A stretch of DNA of 64,000 bases from Aliivibrio finisterrensis (GTDB lineage Bacteria > Pseudomonadota > Gammaproteobacteria > Enterobacterales > Vibrionaceae), in contig NZ_WBVP01000004.1 of the NCBI RefSeq assembly GCF_008933155.1, positions 62,001-126,000 of the forward strand. The letters run 5' to 3'. A program made the translations under genes and the position numbers. The notes under the pieces are model-generated. The model ran no database searches. It was not told the origin of the DNA and was given only the letters and a program-made list of their open reading frames with translations. Below are positions 41,023-51,171 of the stretch, piece by piece. Numbering within the stretch: position 1 is the first letter of the stretch; every line of letters starts with the position of its first letter.

Positions 41023-42093
41023 TTACACCGGTTTATTAAATGTCTCGTCTGTTGCAGGTAATGCTTTCCATACTGCTTTCACTAATGTTGCAAGAGGAAT
41101 AGCGAAGAACACGCCCCAGAATCCCCATAAACCGCCAAAAACCAATACCGACACTATAATGGCAACCGGGTGTAGGTTGACCGCTTCAGAGAACAGAACA
41201 GGCACTAATACATTACCATCTAGCGCTTGAATAATCGCATAAGAGAATACCAACCAATAAAAATCTGGCGTTAAGCCCCATTGAAACAAAGCAACAATCG
41301 CAATTGGTACCGTTACCGCTGCTGCGCCAATGTATGGAATCAATACAGAAAAACCAACCATCACAGCTAATAACAATGCATATCGAAGATCCATAATAAA
41401 GAACATTATGTAACTCACGCCTCCAACAATAATGATTTCAACCACTTTACCGCGAATGTAATTGCTTATCTGTTCATTCATCTCTACCCATACTTTAGTC
41501 GCTAAACGACGGTTTTGAGGCAGGATATGACTCATTGTTGCTACCATCTCCTCTTTATCTTTAAGCAAAAAGAACACGAGTAGAGGCACAAGAATCAAAT
41601 ACACACCTAATGCAGCAAGGCTAACTAGCGAAGATAATGAGCCTTTAACTAAACTCTCTCCCATCCCTAAGACCTTGTCACGAATGGTATCTAATAAGGT
41701 TTCAATCGATTGAGGCTGAATGAACTCTGGGTATCGCTCAGGTAAGCTAGATAAGAAGTTATGCAAACCATTAAACATCGAAGGAAGATCATTAATTAAG
41801 TTCCCAACTTGAGTCCAAATGGTCGGTACAAGGCCAAAAGCAGCCATCAACATCAAACTGATAAATAGAATTATCACTAAAATGACCGAAAATGTTCTTG
41901 GGACACCTAATCGAGTCAATTTTACTACTGGCCATTCAAGTAAAAACGCTAATACGATGGCAACTAACAGAGGGGCAATAAGATGACCAAAGAAATAAAT
42001 AGTAATAAAGCCGACAATAAGAATCGCAACTAAGCTCACCGCGTGTGGATCTGAAAAGCGGCGCTTATACCACTTTGTTACCATATCTAACAT
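41023..42093 (-). CDS. perM: PerM-type AI-2E family permease
   Basis: A 356-residue inner-membrane protein with about eight helices and the family segment GFSVLIPYIGAAAVTVPIAI. It belongs to the AI-2E/PerM exporter group; its substrate is not established. Adjacent bepA (+) mirrors the yfgO-bepA layout of Escherichia coli. Confidence 0.9.
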   Translation of the reverse strand: MLDMVTKWYKRRFSDPHAVSLVAILIVGFITIYFFGHLIAPLLVAIVLAFLLEWPVVKLTRLGVPRTFSVILVIILFISLMLMAAFGLVPTIWTQVGNLINDLPSMFNGLHNFLSSLPERYPEFIQPQSIETLLDTIRDKVLGMGESLVKGSLSSLVSLAALGVYLILVPLLVFFLLKDKEEMVATMSHILPQNRRLATKVWVEMNEQISNYIRGKVVEIIIVGGVSYIMFFIMDLRYALLLAVMVGFSVLIPYIGAAAVTVPIAIVALFQWGLTPDFYWLVFSYAIIQALDGNVLVPVLFSEAVNLHPVAIIVSVLVFGGLWGFWGVFFAIPLATLVKAVWKALPATDETFNKPV

Positions 42094-42101
42094 ATTATAT
42101 T

Positions 42102-42323
42102 CTACTTCCTAGTGACGGTTAAAAATGCGAATGACGCTTCATGCTCTACGTTAATCGCAAATGCATTGAGCTCAAAATACTTCATGATATCGGCTAACGA
42201 TGTTTTGTCGACGACTTTGATCTCTAATTTTTCATTTTTATCTAAGCTTTGCGCTGCTCGCTTGGCTAACAGTAACGACACTGGGCAACGTTGTTGTGAT
42301 AAATCTAAGGTTCGGGCTTCCAT
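42102..42323 (-). CDS. TusA/SirA-family sulfur carrier-like protein
   Basis: A 73-residue protein with the TusA signature LDLSQQRCPVSLLLAKRA, where C13 would carry persulfide. This gene is one of several TusA-like paralogues in vibrios, not clearly tusA itself. It lies eight bases ahead of perM, so they are likely co-transcribed. A sulfur-related role is inferred from the family. Confidence 0.85.
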   Translation of the reverse strand: MEARTLDLSQQRCPVSLLLAKRAAQSLDKNEKLEIKVVDKTSLADIMKYFELNAFAINVEHEASFAFLTVTRK

Positions 42324-42486
42324 TCTTCACCTCTATAGATATGATGGATTTGAATAAGTATAAATCACATAATTTCTACAAAAAAGAAACCAATTTAAGT
42401 TTTGGTGCTCTTATTCGCTGTATATTGAGTTATTATCTCTTTAATAAACCTAACTGAGTGCTATAAAAAGGATTTGTAAATACGAC

Positions 42487-43941
42487 ATGTTTAAACTAAA
42501 AAAACTGGCCAGTTGTTTACTGATCACTTCATTACTAACAAGTCCTTTCTCTGCAATGGCAAAGAACGATTTAGACTTGCCTGATATTGGGACAACCGCA
42601 GCTTCAACCCTAACGATTGATCAAGAGTTAATCTACGGTGATGCCTACATGCGTATGCTTAGAGCTAGCCAACCTGTGATTAATGATCCTGTTTTAGCCG
42701 AATATGTTCAAGATCTTGGTCATCGTCTTGTGGCTAACGCCAGTGATGTAAAAACCCCATTCCATTTCTTTTTGATTAATAACAGAGACATTAACGCCTT
42801 CGCTTTCTTTGGTGGTTATGTTGCTCTGCACTCTGGTTTATTTTTATACGCACAATCAGAAAGTGAATTGGCTTCAGTCGTTGCTCACGAAATCGCACAC
42901 ATTACTCAACGCCATCTCGCTCGAAGTATGGAAGAACAAGCAAGACGTTCACCTGCAACAATGGCTGCATTGATTGGTTCATTATTATTAGCGATTGCGG
43001 CACCTGAAGCGGGTATTGCCGCCATTCATGCGACAACCGCTGGCGCAATGCAAAGCTCTATTAACTACACCCGCAGCAATGAAAAAGAAGCTGACCGATT
43101 TGGTATTGATACGCTCGCAAAATCAGGGTTTGATGTCTCTGCTATGCCTCGTTTTTTCTCTCGCTTAGCGGATCAATACCGCTATGCAAGTACACCACCA
43201 CCTATGCTGTTAACTCACCCATTGCCCACATCTCGTATTACTGACAGCCGAGAAAGAGCACAGCAATATCCAATGCGTAGAGTCAATACCTCTCTGCGTT
43301 ACCATCTGGCTCGTTCTCGTATTGTGGCCCGTTTCGCAGACATTGATAGTAATGCCGCACTTGATTGGTTTTCTCGAAAATCAAAGACTCATAATGTCGA
43401 TATAAAAAATGCTCTAAATTATGGTAAAGCGTTAGTTTATATCGATTCAAAGCAATACGACAAAGCGCAGCCATTGATCGATAACTTATTAAAGAACGAC
43501 CCTCTTAATACATTTTATATTGATGCAGCAACAGACTTAGATCTGTACACAAAAAAGAATGAACAAGCCATTACACGTCTAAAAAATGGGTTAGTTCAAC
43601 TGCCAAATAATGCGGTGTTAACTATTAATTATGCTCACGCCCTCTCTGAATCGAATAAACCAGCAGAAGCTGTTCGAATACTACAACGCTATACCCACGA
43701 TAATCCAAACGATCCCACAGGGTGGCAGCTATTAGCTAAAGCGTATCATGATAATGGCAACTCTGATGGTGAATTAGCCGCAAGAGCTGAAGTTTACGCG
43801 CTTAAAGGAATGTGGAATAAAGCATTAAGTAATTACACTCAAGCAAGTCAATTGGTTGAGTATGGAAGTTTGGATCAAGCAAGATACGACGCAAGAATCG
43901 ATCAGCTTCGTCTATCAAGAGAGCGTTTTAGCGCTTTATAA
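42487..43941 (+). CDS. bepA: periplasmic metalloprotease/chaperone BepA (M48)
   Basis: Helps assemble or degrade outer-membrane proteins such as LptD. The 484-residue precursor has a signal peptide ending FSAMA, the M48 zinc motif HEIAHITQRH with H134 and H138, the third-ligand segment NEKEADRFGID, and C-terminal tetratricopeptide repeats (about 300-470). Followed 16 bases later by arsC. Confidence 0.95.
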   Translation: MFKLKKLASCLLITSLLTSPFSAMAKNDLDLPDIGTTAASTLTIDQELIYGDAYMRMLRASQPVINDPVLAEYVQDLGHRLVANASDVKTPFHFFLINNRDINAFAFFGGYVALHSGLFLYAQSESELASVVAHEIAHITQRHLARSMEEQARRSPATMAALIGSLLLAIAAPEAGIAAIHATTAGAMQSSINYTRSNEKEADRFGIDTLAKSGFDVSAMPRFFSRLADQYRYASTPPPMLLTHPLPTSRITDSRERAQQYPMRRVNTSLRYHLARSRIVARFADIDSNAALDWFSRKSKTHNVDIKNALNYGKALVYIDSKQYDKAQPLIDNLLKNDPLNTFYIDAATDLDLYTKKNEQAITRLKNGLVQLPNNAVLTINYAHALSESNKPAEAVRILQRYTHDNPNDPTGWQLLAKAYHDNGNSDGELAARAEVYALKGMWNKALSNYTQASQLVEYGSLDQARYDARIDQLRLSRERFSAL

Positions 43942-43957
43942 TCAATAAGGAAAAAGT

Positions 43958-44308
43958 ATGTCTGTTGTTATTTATCATAACCCTCGTTGCTCAAAAAGCC
44001 GTGAAACGTTAGCACTCGTAGAAGCGCAAGGCGTGACCCCTGAAATTGTAAAATATTTAGACGAAACACCAAGTGTAGCAACATTAAAAACCTTGTTTTC
44101 TCAGCTAGGCTTTACTTCAGTTCGTGACATGATGAGAATAAAAGAAACTGAATATAAAGAACAAAACCTAGAAGATAGCTCGGTAAGCGACGAGCAACTT
44201 TTTGAAGCAATGGTACAAACACCAAAATTGATTGAACGCCCAATAGTCGTTCATGGCAATCAAGCAAAAATTGGTCGTCCGCCTGAGCAAGTTCTAGAAA
44301 TTTTATAG
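43958..44308 (+). CDS. arsC: arsenate reductase (glutaredoxin-type, YfgD-like)
   Basis: A 116-residue ArsC-family protein with the active cysteine C11 in YHNPRCSKSRETL and conserved arginines in MMRIKE and LIERPIVV. It is in the bepA-yfgD arrangement, without arsenic resistance genes nearby, so arsenate may not be the real substrate. AAGGAAAA lies before the ATG. Confidence 0.9.
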   Translation: MSVVIYHNPRCSKSRETLALVEAQGVTPEIVKYLDETPSVATLKTLFSQLGFTSVRDMMRIKETEYKEQNLEDSSVSDEQLFEAMVQTPKLIERPIVVHGNQAKIGRPPEQVLEIL

Positions 44309-44327
44309 TAGGAGGCAGGAAGCTAAC

Positions 44328-44759
44328 ATGGATTCAGTTGAAATGAGCGCAGAAACAAAGCGCTATCGTTTTCTTGCACTATTTTGTAATTTAGCACTGT
44401 TAGGTTTTGTTGCACTTTGGCACAGTACCCTTTCACCTCATCCACTGATAAACCCTTATGGCATTATGGTGGCGTGGATAATACCAATGCTTTTTCCGCT
44501 TAAAGGGATTATCCAAGGGAAACCTTATACTCATGCATGGGCAAACTTTATTTTAATGTTTTACTTCTTGCATGGTTTAACCATTCTTTGGCTTGATGAG
44601 GGAGAGCGTTATCTCGCTTTAATTGAAGTTATCATTACCTCTGGTGCTTTTGTTGGTAATATTTATTATGCTCGCTTACGAGGCAAGGAGTTAGGGTTAA
44701 AACTCAAACGTCTGTCTGAAGTCGAAAAAATAGAAAAAGCCAAATATAACGAGAAATAG
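44328..44759 (+). CDS. DUF2069 family inner-membrane protein
   Basis: A 143-residue membrane protein with four hydrophobic helices, including LALFCNLALLGFVALWHS and IMVAWIIPMLFPLKG, and the family segment AWANFILMFYFLHGL. Function unknown. It starts 19 bases after arsC, preceded by AGGAGG, and is the last gene of the bepA operon. Confidence 0.85.
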   Translation: MDSVEMSAETKRYRFLALFCNLALLGFVALWHSTLSPHPLINPYGIMVAWIIPMLFPLKGIIQGKPYTHAWANFILMFYFLHGLTILWLDEGERYLALIEVIITSGAFVGNIYYARLRGKELGLKLKRLSEVEKIEKAKYNEK

Positions 44760-44775
44760 TGCGCTTACAAATATG

Positions 44776-44809
44776 AAAAAGGTGACTACATTATATAGTC
44801 ACCTTTTTT
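44776..44809. terminator. bidirectional terminator of the bepA operon
   Basis: AAAAAGGTGACTA pairs with TAGTCACCTTTTT around a seven-base loop, between the DUF2069 gene and the convergent DUF2066 gene. Confidence 0.93.
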
Positions 44810-44837
44810 ATTTATAATTATCGATAGTCTAAATGTA

Positions 44838-46007
44838 TTAACTTGCGCTGAGTTGATACTCATGAACAATAGATTTTGCTTCTGTTGCTTCTTTTACTTC
44901 TTCTAATTCAACTAAAGCGTCATTATTTGCTACTGATTTCTCAGACTCCTGCGCGACGTCCTGACTAGCACCTTCGGTGATAACCGTCTTTTCAATCTCA
45001 TCATTTACAATAGGGACTTCTGAAATAAGTGAAATACGAGCGTTTTTACTTAAAAACTCATCATTAAACTGTTGGTAATCCCCGATCAAGCTTAATGTAT
45101 AGGTCACTTTGTCCCCTTGAATGGTATTTACTTGCACACTTGCCACTGAATTCATTTGCTTTAATTGCTTCTCAATATTGAAAAAAGCACGTGTTGTGTG
45201 AATGCCTTGAATAGAAACCGTTTCAGAATCACTTGCCACTGCCCCTAAGTTTTTAGTGTAGGTTTTAGCAAAATAATCACTCACTTCATTAACCATATCA
45301 GCCAATTGAACAGAGCCAGATACACGACCTTCAATCGGTTTTTTTGATGCAGTAACTAAATTTTGAGGCGTCGTATCAAATAAAGTCCATGTTGAGCTAT
45401 TCCCACGTACTTTTACCACCAAAATGGCTTGTGGATTATAACGCTCACTCGCATCTGCAATCGGTTTTTTAAAGTTCCCCCATAAATCAGGGAGCTCGAT
45501 TGAAGTTACATCGTCAAAATCCCCAACAGGGAACATCACAGGTAGGCCTCTCTCATTGGCTGCATCTTTAATTCGCGTAATTAGGCTGTTGTTTGACTGT
45601 TCCCAAATAATGCTTCTTTGATAATTATATTCATTAACTACCCAAACCAAGACTGATTTACGCGATGTTTCCCAAATACTTTGCTCTGCTTGAGTTAATA
45701 AGCTCAATACCATCTTTGAGTTATAGCCTAACTTCATTGCACGAGGTGCGTCCTCGTATTCAACAAAGCTCATTTGTGTTACATAGCGATCACTCTGCGT
45801 TAGCGCTTTCTTTATTACTTCATTTTGAGCAATATCAGTTTTTCCTGACACTTTGATCAGAACATTAACTAAACCATCTTGTTTAGCAATAGTTTCTGCT
45901 TTTTCTGCTCCTGTTAATTTCACTTCTGTATGATAGAGATCGTTTGGCTGTTGAGCAAAAACAGGCCCTGTAATCATACAAATTAATAAACACAAAATAC
46001 GTAACAT
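44838..46007 (-). CDS. DUF2066 family exported protein
   Basis: A 389-residue protein with signal peptide MLRILCLLICMITGPVFA. The first segment (DLYHTEVKLTGAEKAETIA) and AILVVKVRGN match DUF2066, of unknown function. The C-terminal 60 residues are Glu/Val/Ala-rich and low complexity (about 330-389). It is divergent from uraA. Confidence 0.85.
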   Translation of the reverse strand: MLRILCLLICMITGPVFAQQPNDLYHTEVKLTGAEKAETIAKQDGLVNVLIKVSGKTDIAQNEVIKKALTQSDRYVTQMSFVEYEDAPRAMKLGYNSKMVLSLLTQAEQSIWETSRKSVLVWVVNEYNYQRSIIWEQSNNSLITRIKDAANERGLPVMFPVGDFDDVTSIELPDLWGNFKKPIADASERYNPQAILVVKVRGNSSTWTLFDTTPQNLVTASKKPIEGRVSGSVQLADMVNEVSDYFAKTYTKNLGAVASDSETVSIQGIHTTRAFFNIEKQLKQMNSVASVQVNTIQGDKVTYTLSLIGDYQQFNDEFLSKNARISLISEVPIVNDEIEKTVITEGASQDVAQESEKSVANNDALVELEEVKEATEAKSIVHEYQLSAS

Positions 46008-46207
46008 CAGACAACCTATAATTACTTTTATAATCTACTGCTGATAATAAGGGCTATCCCCTTATTCAGCAAGGATTCGAATTGACTCAGATCTAACTTT
46101 CAAGCTATTAAAGTGATACAAAGCATAAAAGTTTTATTTTTTCACGAGCTAAATCAAGATATTTATTAATGGAATAGTGATAGAATCCCTCAAATTCATT
46201 ACTGGAA

Positions 46208-47464
46208 ATGGAAATGCTTTACAATTTGTTCCAAGGTTTTCAAATGCTGTTCGTTGCATTTGGTGCGCTCGTTCTTGTTCCCCTTCTTACTGGCTTAGAC
46301 CCTAATGTTGCTCTGTTCGGTGCTGGTGTTGGTACTCTTATCTTTCAATTAGTTACTCGTCGATCTGTCCCTATCTTCCTTGCCTCCTCCTTTGCCTTTA
46401 TTGCTCCAATTATTTATGGCACCCAAACATGGGGCATTCCTGCGACTATGGGGGGCTTAATGGTTGCTGGATTTGTTTATGTCATTTTAGGTGCCGTGAT
46501 TAAAGTGAGAGGCGTTGCTTTTATTCATAAATTACTGCCTCCAGTGGTTGTTGGTCCGGTCATCATGGTTATTGGTTTAGGGCTTGCGCCAACAGCAGTA
46601 AATATGGCTTTAGGTAAAACTGGCGATGGTGCATTTCAATTAGTTGATGGGCAACTTGCTTTCTGGATTGCGGCAGCTTCGTTATTTACCACTATTGCAG
46701 TGAGTGTTTTCTCTAAAGGTTTTTTCAAACTGCTGCCAATCCTCTCTGGCATTATTGTAGGTTATTCTTTAAGTCTTATTTTTGGCGTAGTCGATTTCAC
46801 TCCAGTTCATCAAGCCGCTTGGTTTGCACTGCCTAATTTCACGTTTCCTGAATTTAATATTAATGCCATTCTATTCATGATCCCAGTAGCAATTGCACCA
46901 GCCGTTGAACACGTTGGTGATATGTTGGCTATCTCAAATGTAACCGGAAAAGATTACCTTAAAAAACCAGGATTACATCGCACACTCACTGGTGATGGCG
47001 TAGCAACAATGGCCGCATCATTAATTGGTGCTCCACCAAATACAACTTACAGTGAAGTAACTGGTGCTGTTATGCTAACTAAAGCGTTTAATCCAGTAAT
47101 AATGACGTGGGCGGCGGTATGTGCCATTGTTCTTGCTTTGGTTGGTAAATTAGGCGCAATGCTCCAAACTATTCCAGTACCCGTTATGGGCGGGATTATG
47201 ATTTTACTGTTTGGCTCGATTGCTACTGTTGGTTTAAACACTTTGATTAAAAACCAAGTCGACTTGCATAAAGCACGCAATCTTACCATTGTTGGTGTAA
47301 CGCTTGTGTTTGGTATCGGTGGCATGGCGGTAGGTATTGGTGACTTTAACCTTCAAGGCGTAAGTCTGTGTGGTATCGTTGCGATTGCGCTTAATTTAAT
47401 TCTTCCTAATGATTTAGGCGAAAGTCATGTTGTTGATAACGCACAAATGGAAGACGATCAATAA
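46208..47464 (+). CDS. uraA: uracil permease
   Basis: Nucleobase/cation symporter of 418 residues with about 14 helices. Segments LFGAGVGTLIFQLVTR, FIAPIIYGTQTWG, PAVEHVGDMLAISNVTGK and GAPPNTTYSEVTGAV match UraA (NCS2 family). The start could be ATG 46208 or ATG 46214. It is convergent with upp here, not downstream of it as in Escherichia coli. Confidence 0.95.
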   Translation: MEMLYNLFQGFQMLFVAFGALVLVPLLTGLDPNVALFGAGVGTLIFQLVTRRSVPIFLASSFAFIAPIIYGTQTWGIPATMGGLMVAGFVYVILGAVIKVRGVAFIHKLLPPVVVGPVIMVIGLGLAPTAVNMALGKTGDGAFQLVDGQLAFWIAAASLFTTIAVSVFSKGFFKLLPILSGIIVGYSLSLIFGVVDFTPVHQAAWFALPNFTFPEFNINAILFMIPVAIAPAVEHVGDMLAISNVTGKDYLKKPGLHRTLTGDGVATMAASLIGAPPNTTYSEVTGAVMLTKAFNPVIMTWAAVCAIVLALVGKLGAMLQTIPVPVMGGIMILLFGSIATVGLNTLIKNQVDLHKARNLTIVGVTLVFGIGGMAVGIGDFNLQGVSLCGIVAIALNLILPNDLGESHVVDNAQMEDDQ

Positions 47465-47484
47465 CACTAGGTTCTAGGTAAAGA

Positions 47485-47515
47485 AAAGGCTTGATCATTA
47501 ATTCATCAAGCCTTT
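47485..47515. terminator. bidirectional terminator between uraA and upp
   Basis: AAAGGCTTGAT pairs with ATCAAGCCTTT around a nine-base loop, between the convergent uraA and upp genes. Confidence 0.85.
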
Positions 47516-47548
47516 GTTTAATTCTTCATTTCTAGTTTCTAAACTAAA

Positions 47549-48175
47549 TTATTTAGTACCGAAGATCTTATCACCAGCATCGCCAAGACCAGGTACGATG
47601 TAACCTTTGTCATTTAGCTTCTCATCGATAGCCGCAGTGTAAAGCTCTACATCTGGGTGTGCTTTTTCTAGCGCTTCAATACCTTCTGGAGCAGCAACAA
47701 GTACAAGCACTTTAAAGTGCTTACAACCTTTCTCTTTAAGAAGATCCAGAGTTGCAATCATAGAACCGCCAGTAGCTAGCATTGGGTCAACAACAAGAGC
47801 AATACGCTCATCGATGTTAGAAGCCAATTTGTTGAAGTATGGTACAGGTTCAAGAGTTTCTTCGTCACGGTAAATACCAACAACACTGATACGTGCGCTT
47901 GGGATGTGCTCTAAAACACCATCCATCATGCCAAGACCGGCACGAAGAATTGGTACTACTGTTACTTTTTTTCCTTTAATTTGGTCAACTTCAACAGGGC
48001 CATTCCAGCCATTGATAGTTACTTTTTCTGTTTCAAAATCTGATGTTGCTTCATACGTTAGTAGACTACCTACTTCTGTTGCTAATTCACGAAAACGCTT
48101 AGTGCTGATTTCGCCTTCACGCATTAAACCAATTTTGTGTTTTATTAGCGGATGTTTTACTTCAACAACTTTCAT
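47549..48175 (-). CDS. upp: uracil phosphoribosyltransferase
   Basis: Salvages uracil to UMP with PRPP. Start at ATG 48175 gives 208 residues ([16 protein letters not shown]), as in Escherichia coli, and has GGAG seven bases ahead; an upstream ATG at 48199 would add eight residues. The PRPP loop is [14 protein letters not shown], and the uracil site includes [12 protein letters not shown]. Divergent from purM. Confidence 0.97.
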   Translation of the reverse strand: MKVVEVKHPLIKHKIGLMREGEISTKRFRELATEVGSLLTYEATSDFETEKVTINGWNGPVEVDQIKGKKVTVVPILRAGLGMMDGVLEHIPSARISVVGIYRDEETLEPVPYFNKLASNIDERIALVVDPMLATGGSMIATLDLLKEKGCKHFKVLVLVAAPEGIEALEKAHPDVELYTAAIDEKLNDKGYIVPGLGDAGDKIFGTK

Positions 48176-48326
48176 TTCTGACTCCAGATACTGATACATT
48201 AATCAAACCTTCTAATTATACATAATTTTGAATTGAAAAATGACGTTATAAGAAAATATTTTATACCTCGTAAAAGCATTTACCGAACTTATTATTTTTT
48301 ATTACAAAATTTATGCAATTTTCCTT

Positions 48327-48342
48327 ACGCAAACGTTTCCCT
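48327..48342. promoter_or_regulatory. PurR operator upstream of purM
   Basis: ACGCAAACGTTTCCCT matches the PurR box ACGCAAACGTTTGCGT in its first 12 bases and 13 of 16 in all. It lies about 65 bases ahead of purM, as expected for purine repression. Confidence 0.8.
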
Positions 48343-48406
48343 TTTTACATTGTGCTGTTAGAATGGCGCGGATTTTTGAAATCCAACCTATGGCGAGGAC
48401 ACCTCC

Positions 48407-49447
48407 GTGAGCGACAACAAAACTTCTCTTAGCTACAAAGATGCTGGCGTAGACATTGATGCTGGTAATGCACTTGTTGATCGAATTAAAGGCGTAGTGA
48501 AACGCACTCGTCGCCCAGAAGTAATGGGCGGCATTGGTGGTTTTGGTGCGCTATGTGAACTTCCGACTAAATACAAGCAACCTCTTCTTGTTTCTGGTAC
48601 TGACGGTGTTGGTACTAAGTTGCGTTTAGCATTAGATTTAAACAAGCACGATACTATCGGTATCGACTTAGTTGCTATGTGTGTTAATGACCTGATTGTT
48701 CAAGGTGCAGAACCACTGTTCTTCCTTGATTATTATGCAACAGGTAAACTTGATATTGATGTAGCAGCTGAAGTAGTCACCGGTATCGGTGAAGGCTGTA
48801 TTCAAGCAGGTTGTGCATTAATCGGTGGCGAAACCGCTGAAATGCCAGGCATGTATGAAGGCGAAGATTACGACGTTGCTGGATTCTGTGTTGGTGTTGT
48901 TGAAAAAGAAGACGTTATCGACGGCACGAAAGTAGCGGCTGGTGATGCTCTAATCGCAGTAGGCTCAAGCGGTCCACACTCAAATGGTTACTCATTAATT
49001 CGTAAGATCCTTGAAGTATCAAATGCCGATCTTAACGAAGAACTGAATGGTAAAACTATTGCCGCTCACCTAATCGAACCAACAAAAATCTACATTAAAT
49101 CAGCACTAAACATGATTGCTGAGCATGATATTCATGCCATTTCTCATATTACTGGTGGTGGTTTCTGGGAGAATATCCCACGCGTACTTCCAAAAGGAAC
49201 AAAAGCGGTTGTTGATGGCAACAGCTGGGAATGGCCTGCAATCTTCAACTGGCTACAAGAAAAAGGGAACGTGGATACTTACGAAATGTACCGTACCTTT
49301 AACTGTGGTGTAGGCCTTGTTATTGCACTTCCAAAAGATCAAGCAGAACAAGCTGTTGCTCTACTGAATGCCGAAGGCGAAAACGCTTGGGTTATTGGTG
49401 AAGTGGCTACCGCTGAACAAGGTGAAGAGCAAGTAGAGATCCGCTAA
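48407..49447 (+). CDS. purM: phosphoribosylformylglycinamidine cyclo-ligase
   Basis: Fifth step of purine synthesis, forming aminoimidazole ribonucleotide. The 346-residue protein starts at GTG 48407 after GAGGACACC. Motifs include [32 protein letters not shown], and the C-terminal [11 protein letters not shown] PurR box lies in its promoter. A terminator separates it from purN. Confidence 0.97.
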   Translation: MSDNKTSLSYKDAGVDIDAGNALVDRIKGVVKRTRRPEVMGGIGGFGALCELPTKYKQPLLVSGTDGVGTKLRLALDLNKHDTIGIDLVAMCVNDLIVQGAEPLFFLDYYATGKLDIDVAAEVVTGIGEGCIQAGCALIGGETAEMPGMYEGEDYDVAGFCVGVVEKEDVIDGTKVAAGDALIAVGSSGPHSNGYSLIRKILEVSNADLNEELNGKTIAAHLIEPTKIYIKSALNMIAEHDIHAISHITGGGFWENIPRVLPKGTKAVVDGNSWEWPAIFNWLQEKGNVDTYEMYRTFNCGVGLVIALPKDQAEQAVALLNAEGENAWVIGEVATAEQGEEQVEIR

Positions 49448-49488
49448 TCGATTTCACTAAACTTTGAACTCGTTCATAAAGAAAAAAT

Positions 49489-49521
49489 AAAAGGTGATCA
49501 ATTATTCGATCACCTTTTTTA
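49489..49521 (+). terminator. terminator between purM and purN
   Basis: AAAAGGTGATC pairs with GATCACCTTTT around an eight-base loop and runs into T6, 41 bases after the purM stop. In Escherichia coli the two genes overlap without a terminator. Confidence 0.88.
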
Positions 49522-49580
49522 TATCTGCCATTTGTGCTCGAATGGTCGATATTAATATTAAACAAAATAAGATAATTATA

Positions 49581-50219
49581 ATGAAGAATATTGTTGTATT
49601 AGTCTCAGGAAGTGGCAGCAACCTACAAGCGTTTATCGATGCTTGTGGTGGCAACATTCCAAACGCCCATATTAGCGCCGTCATTTCAAATAAAAGCGAT
49701 GCTTTTGGATTACAAAGAGCCATTAATGCTGGTATTAATGTTCACTCATTAAGTGCAAAAGGATACGATAATCGCGAGAAGTACGATCAAGCCTTAGCGA
49801 CTCTTATCGATCTTCATCAGCCTGATGTGATTATTCTTGCCGGTTTTATGCGTATTTTAAGTGAAGATTTTGTGCTTCGCTATCAAGGGAAAATGCTGAA
49901 CATTCACCCTTCTCTTTTACCAAAATACACAGGGCTACACACTCATCAACGCGCAATTGATGCCGGTGATAAAGAACATGGCACCAGTGTTCATTTTGTT
50001 ACTCCTGAGTTAGATGGTGGCCCAGTCATACTACAAGCGAAAGTGCCAATCTTTGAAAATGATACTGCAGAAGAGGTAGCATCACGCGTACAAGCTCAAG
50101 AGCATGTAATCTACCCAATGGTGGCTAAGTGGTTAGCTGAAGAACGATTGATAATGCAAGATGGTAAAGCTGTCTTAGATGGGAACGTATTGGGACCGTC
50201 AGGATTAGAGACGGAATAA
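49581..50219 (+). CDS. purN: phosphoribosylglycinamide formyltransferase
   Basis: Third step of purine synthesis, using 10-formyltetrahydrofolate. ATG 49581 gives 212 residues, the usual length, beginning MKNIVVLVSGSGSNLQAFID. The catalytic segment is MLNIHPSLLPKYTGLHTH, and the HGTSVHFVTPELDGG loop follows. An upstream ATG at 49494 falls inside the terminator and is rejected. Confidence 0.95.
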   Translation: MKNIVVLVSGSGSNLQAFIDACGGNIPNAHISAVISNKSDAFGLQRAINAGINVHSLSAKGYDNREKYDQALATLIDLHQPDVIILAGFMRILSEDFVLRYQGKMLNIHPSLLPKYTGLHTHQRAIDAGDKEHGTSVHFVTPELDGGPVILQAKVPIFENDTAEEVASRVQAQEHVIYPMVAKWLAEERLIMQDGKAVLDGNVLGPSGLETE

Positions 50220-50222
50220 TAT

Positions 50223-50261
50223 AAAAATGCCCATCGACATTATCTATCAATGGTATTTTTT
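50223..50261. terminator. probable weak terminator between purN and the YafJ-type gene
   Basis: CCATCGA and TCAATGG form a seven-base-pair stem with one mismatch (a G-U pair on the minus strand), flanked by A5 and T6 runs between two convergent genes. Confidence 0.5.
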
Positions 50262-50270
50262 ACATAAATT

Positions 50271-51098
50271 TTAAGCATTAATTGGGCATTCCGATGGTGG
50301 TGGCGCCATTTCTGGTACCGTATCGTGATTGCCTGCAATCAATTCTCCAAAATGAAACAACGCGTATTCACCAACTTTCATTTTGTGCCACTCTTCATTA
50401 TCTGTTAATGGGCGAGTTACAACGACAGAAACCACGTCATTTGGGTCTGCTTCTTTATGAAAATCAATCGTGACATCCTCATCAATCAACGACGCTTGAC
50501 CAAAAGGTGCACGTCTTGTGATCCAATGTAAGTTATTCGAGCAATAAGTCATTAAATACTCACCGTCGCTCAAAAGCATATTAAATACGCCTAATCCTCG
50601 AAGGTGGTCACAGCACTCAGAGACAAACTCAAACATTAACATCATATCTTGCGGCGGCTCTGGGTATTTATCCTCTAATTGATTTAATAACCAGCAAAAA
50701 GCACGCTCACTGTCTGTTTCACCTACAGGTCGAAAACGTCCTGTCGATAACTCATCAAACCCAGTCAACTGACCATTATGAGCAAACGTCCAATACTTCC
50801 CCCATAACTCTCGCGTAAAAGGATGTGTATTTTCTAGGTTAACGTCACCGCGATTTGCTTGTCGAATATGACTGATAACCGCTTTACTTTTGATAGGGTA
50901 ATCTTGAACAAGCTTCGCTATCTTTGAGTGACAACTCGGTTTTGGGTCTTTAAATGTGCGAAATCCTTTCCCTTCATAAAAAGTAATTCCCCAACCGTCA
51001 CGATGCGGTCCAGTATTGCCACCACGCTGAACTAACCCTTTAAAACTAAAACAAATATCGGTTGGTACATTTGCACTCATTCCGAGTAATTCACACAT
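50271..51098 (-). CDS. class II glutamine amidotransferase (YafJ-like)
   Basis: A 275-residue Ntn-hydrolase-type glutaminase. It begins MCELLGMSANVP, where C2 would be the N-terminal nucleophile, and carries HRDGWGITFYEG and SHIRQANRGDVNLENTHPF. The acceptor substrate is unknown. Next to gmhA, as yafJ is next to gmhA (lpcA) in Escherichia coli. Confidence 0.92.
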   Translation of the reverse strand: MCELLGMSANVPTDICFSFKGLVQRGGNTGPHRDGWGITFYEGKGFRTFKDPKPSCHSKIAKLVQDYPIKSKAVISHIRQANRGDVNLENTHPFTRELWGKYWTFAHNGQLTGFDELSTGRFRPVGETDSERAFCWLLNQLEDKYPEPPQDMMLMFEFVSECCDHLRGLGVFNMLLSDGEYLMTYCSNNLHWITRRAPFGQASLIDEDVTIDFHKEADPNDVVSVVVTRPLTDNEEWHKMKVGEYALFHFGELIAGNHDTVPEMAPPPSECPINA

Positions 51099-51171
51099 AT
51101 TTGCGCTACTCCTTTATTCGCAATCAAGCCAACATCAAACGGTTATAAGTTCGACATTGACTCTTGATGAA

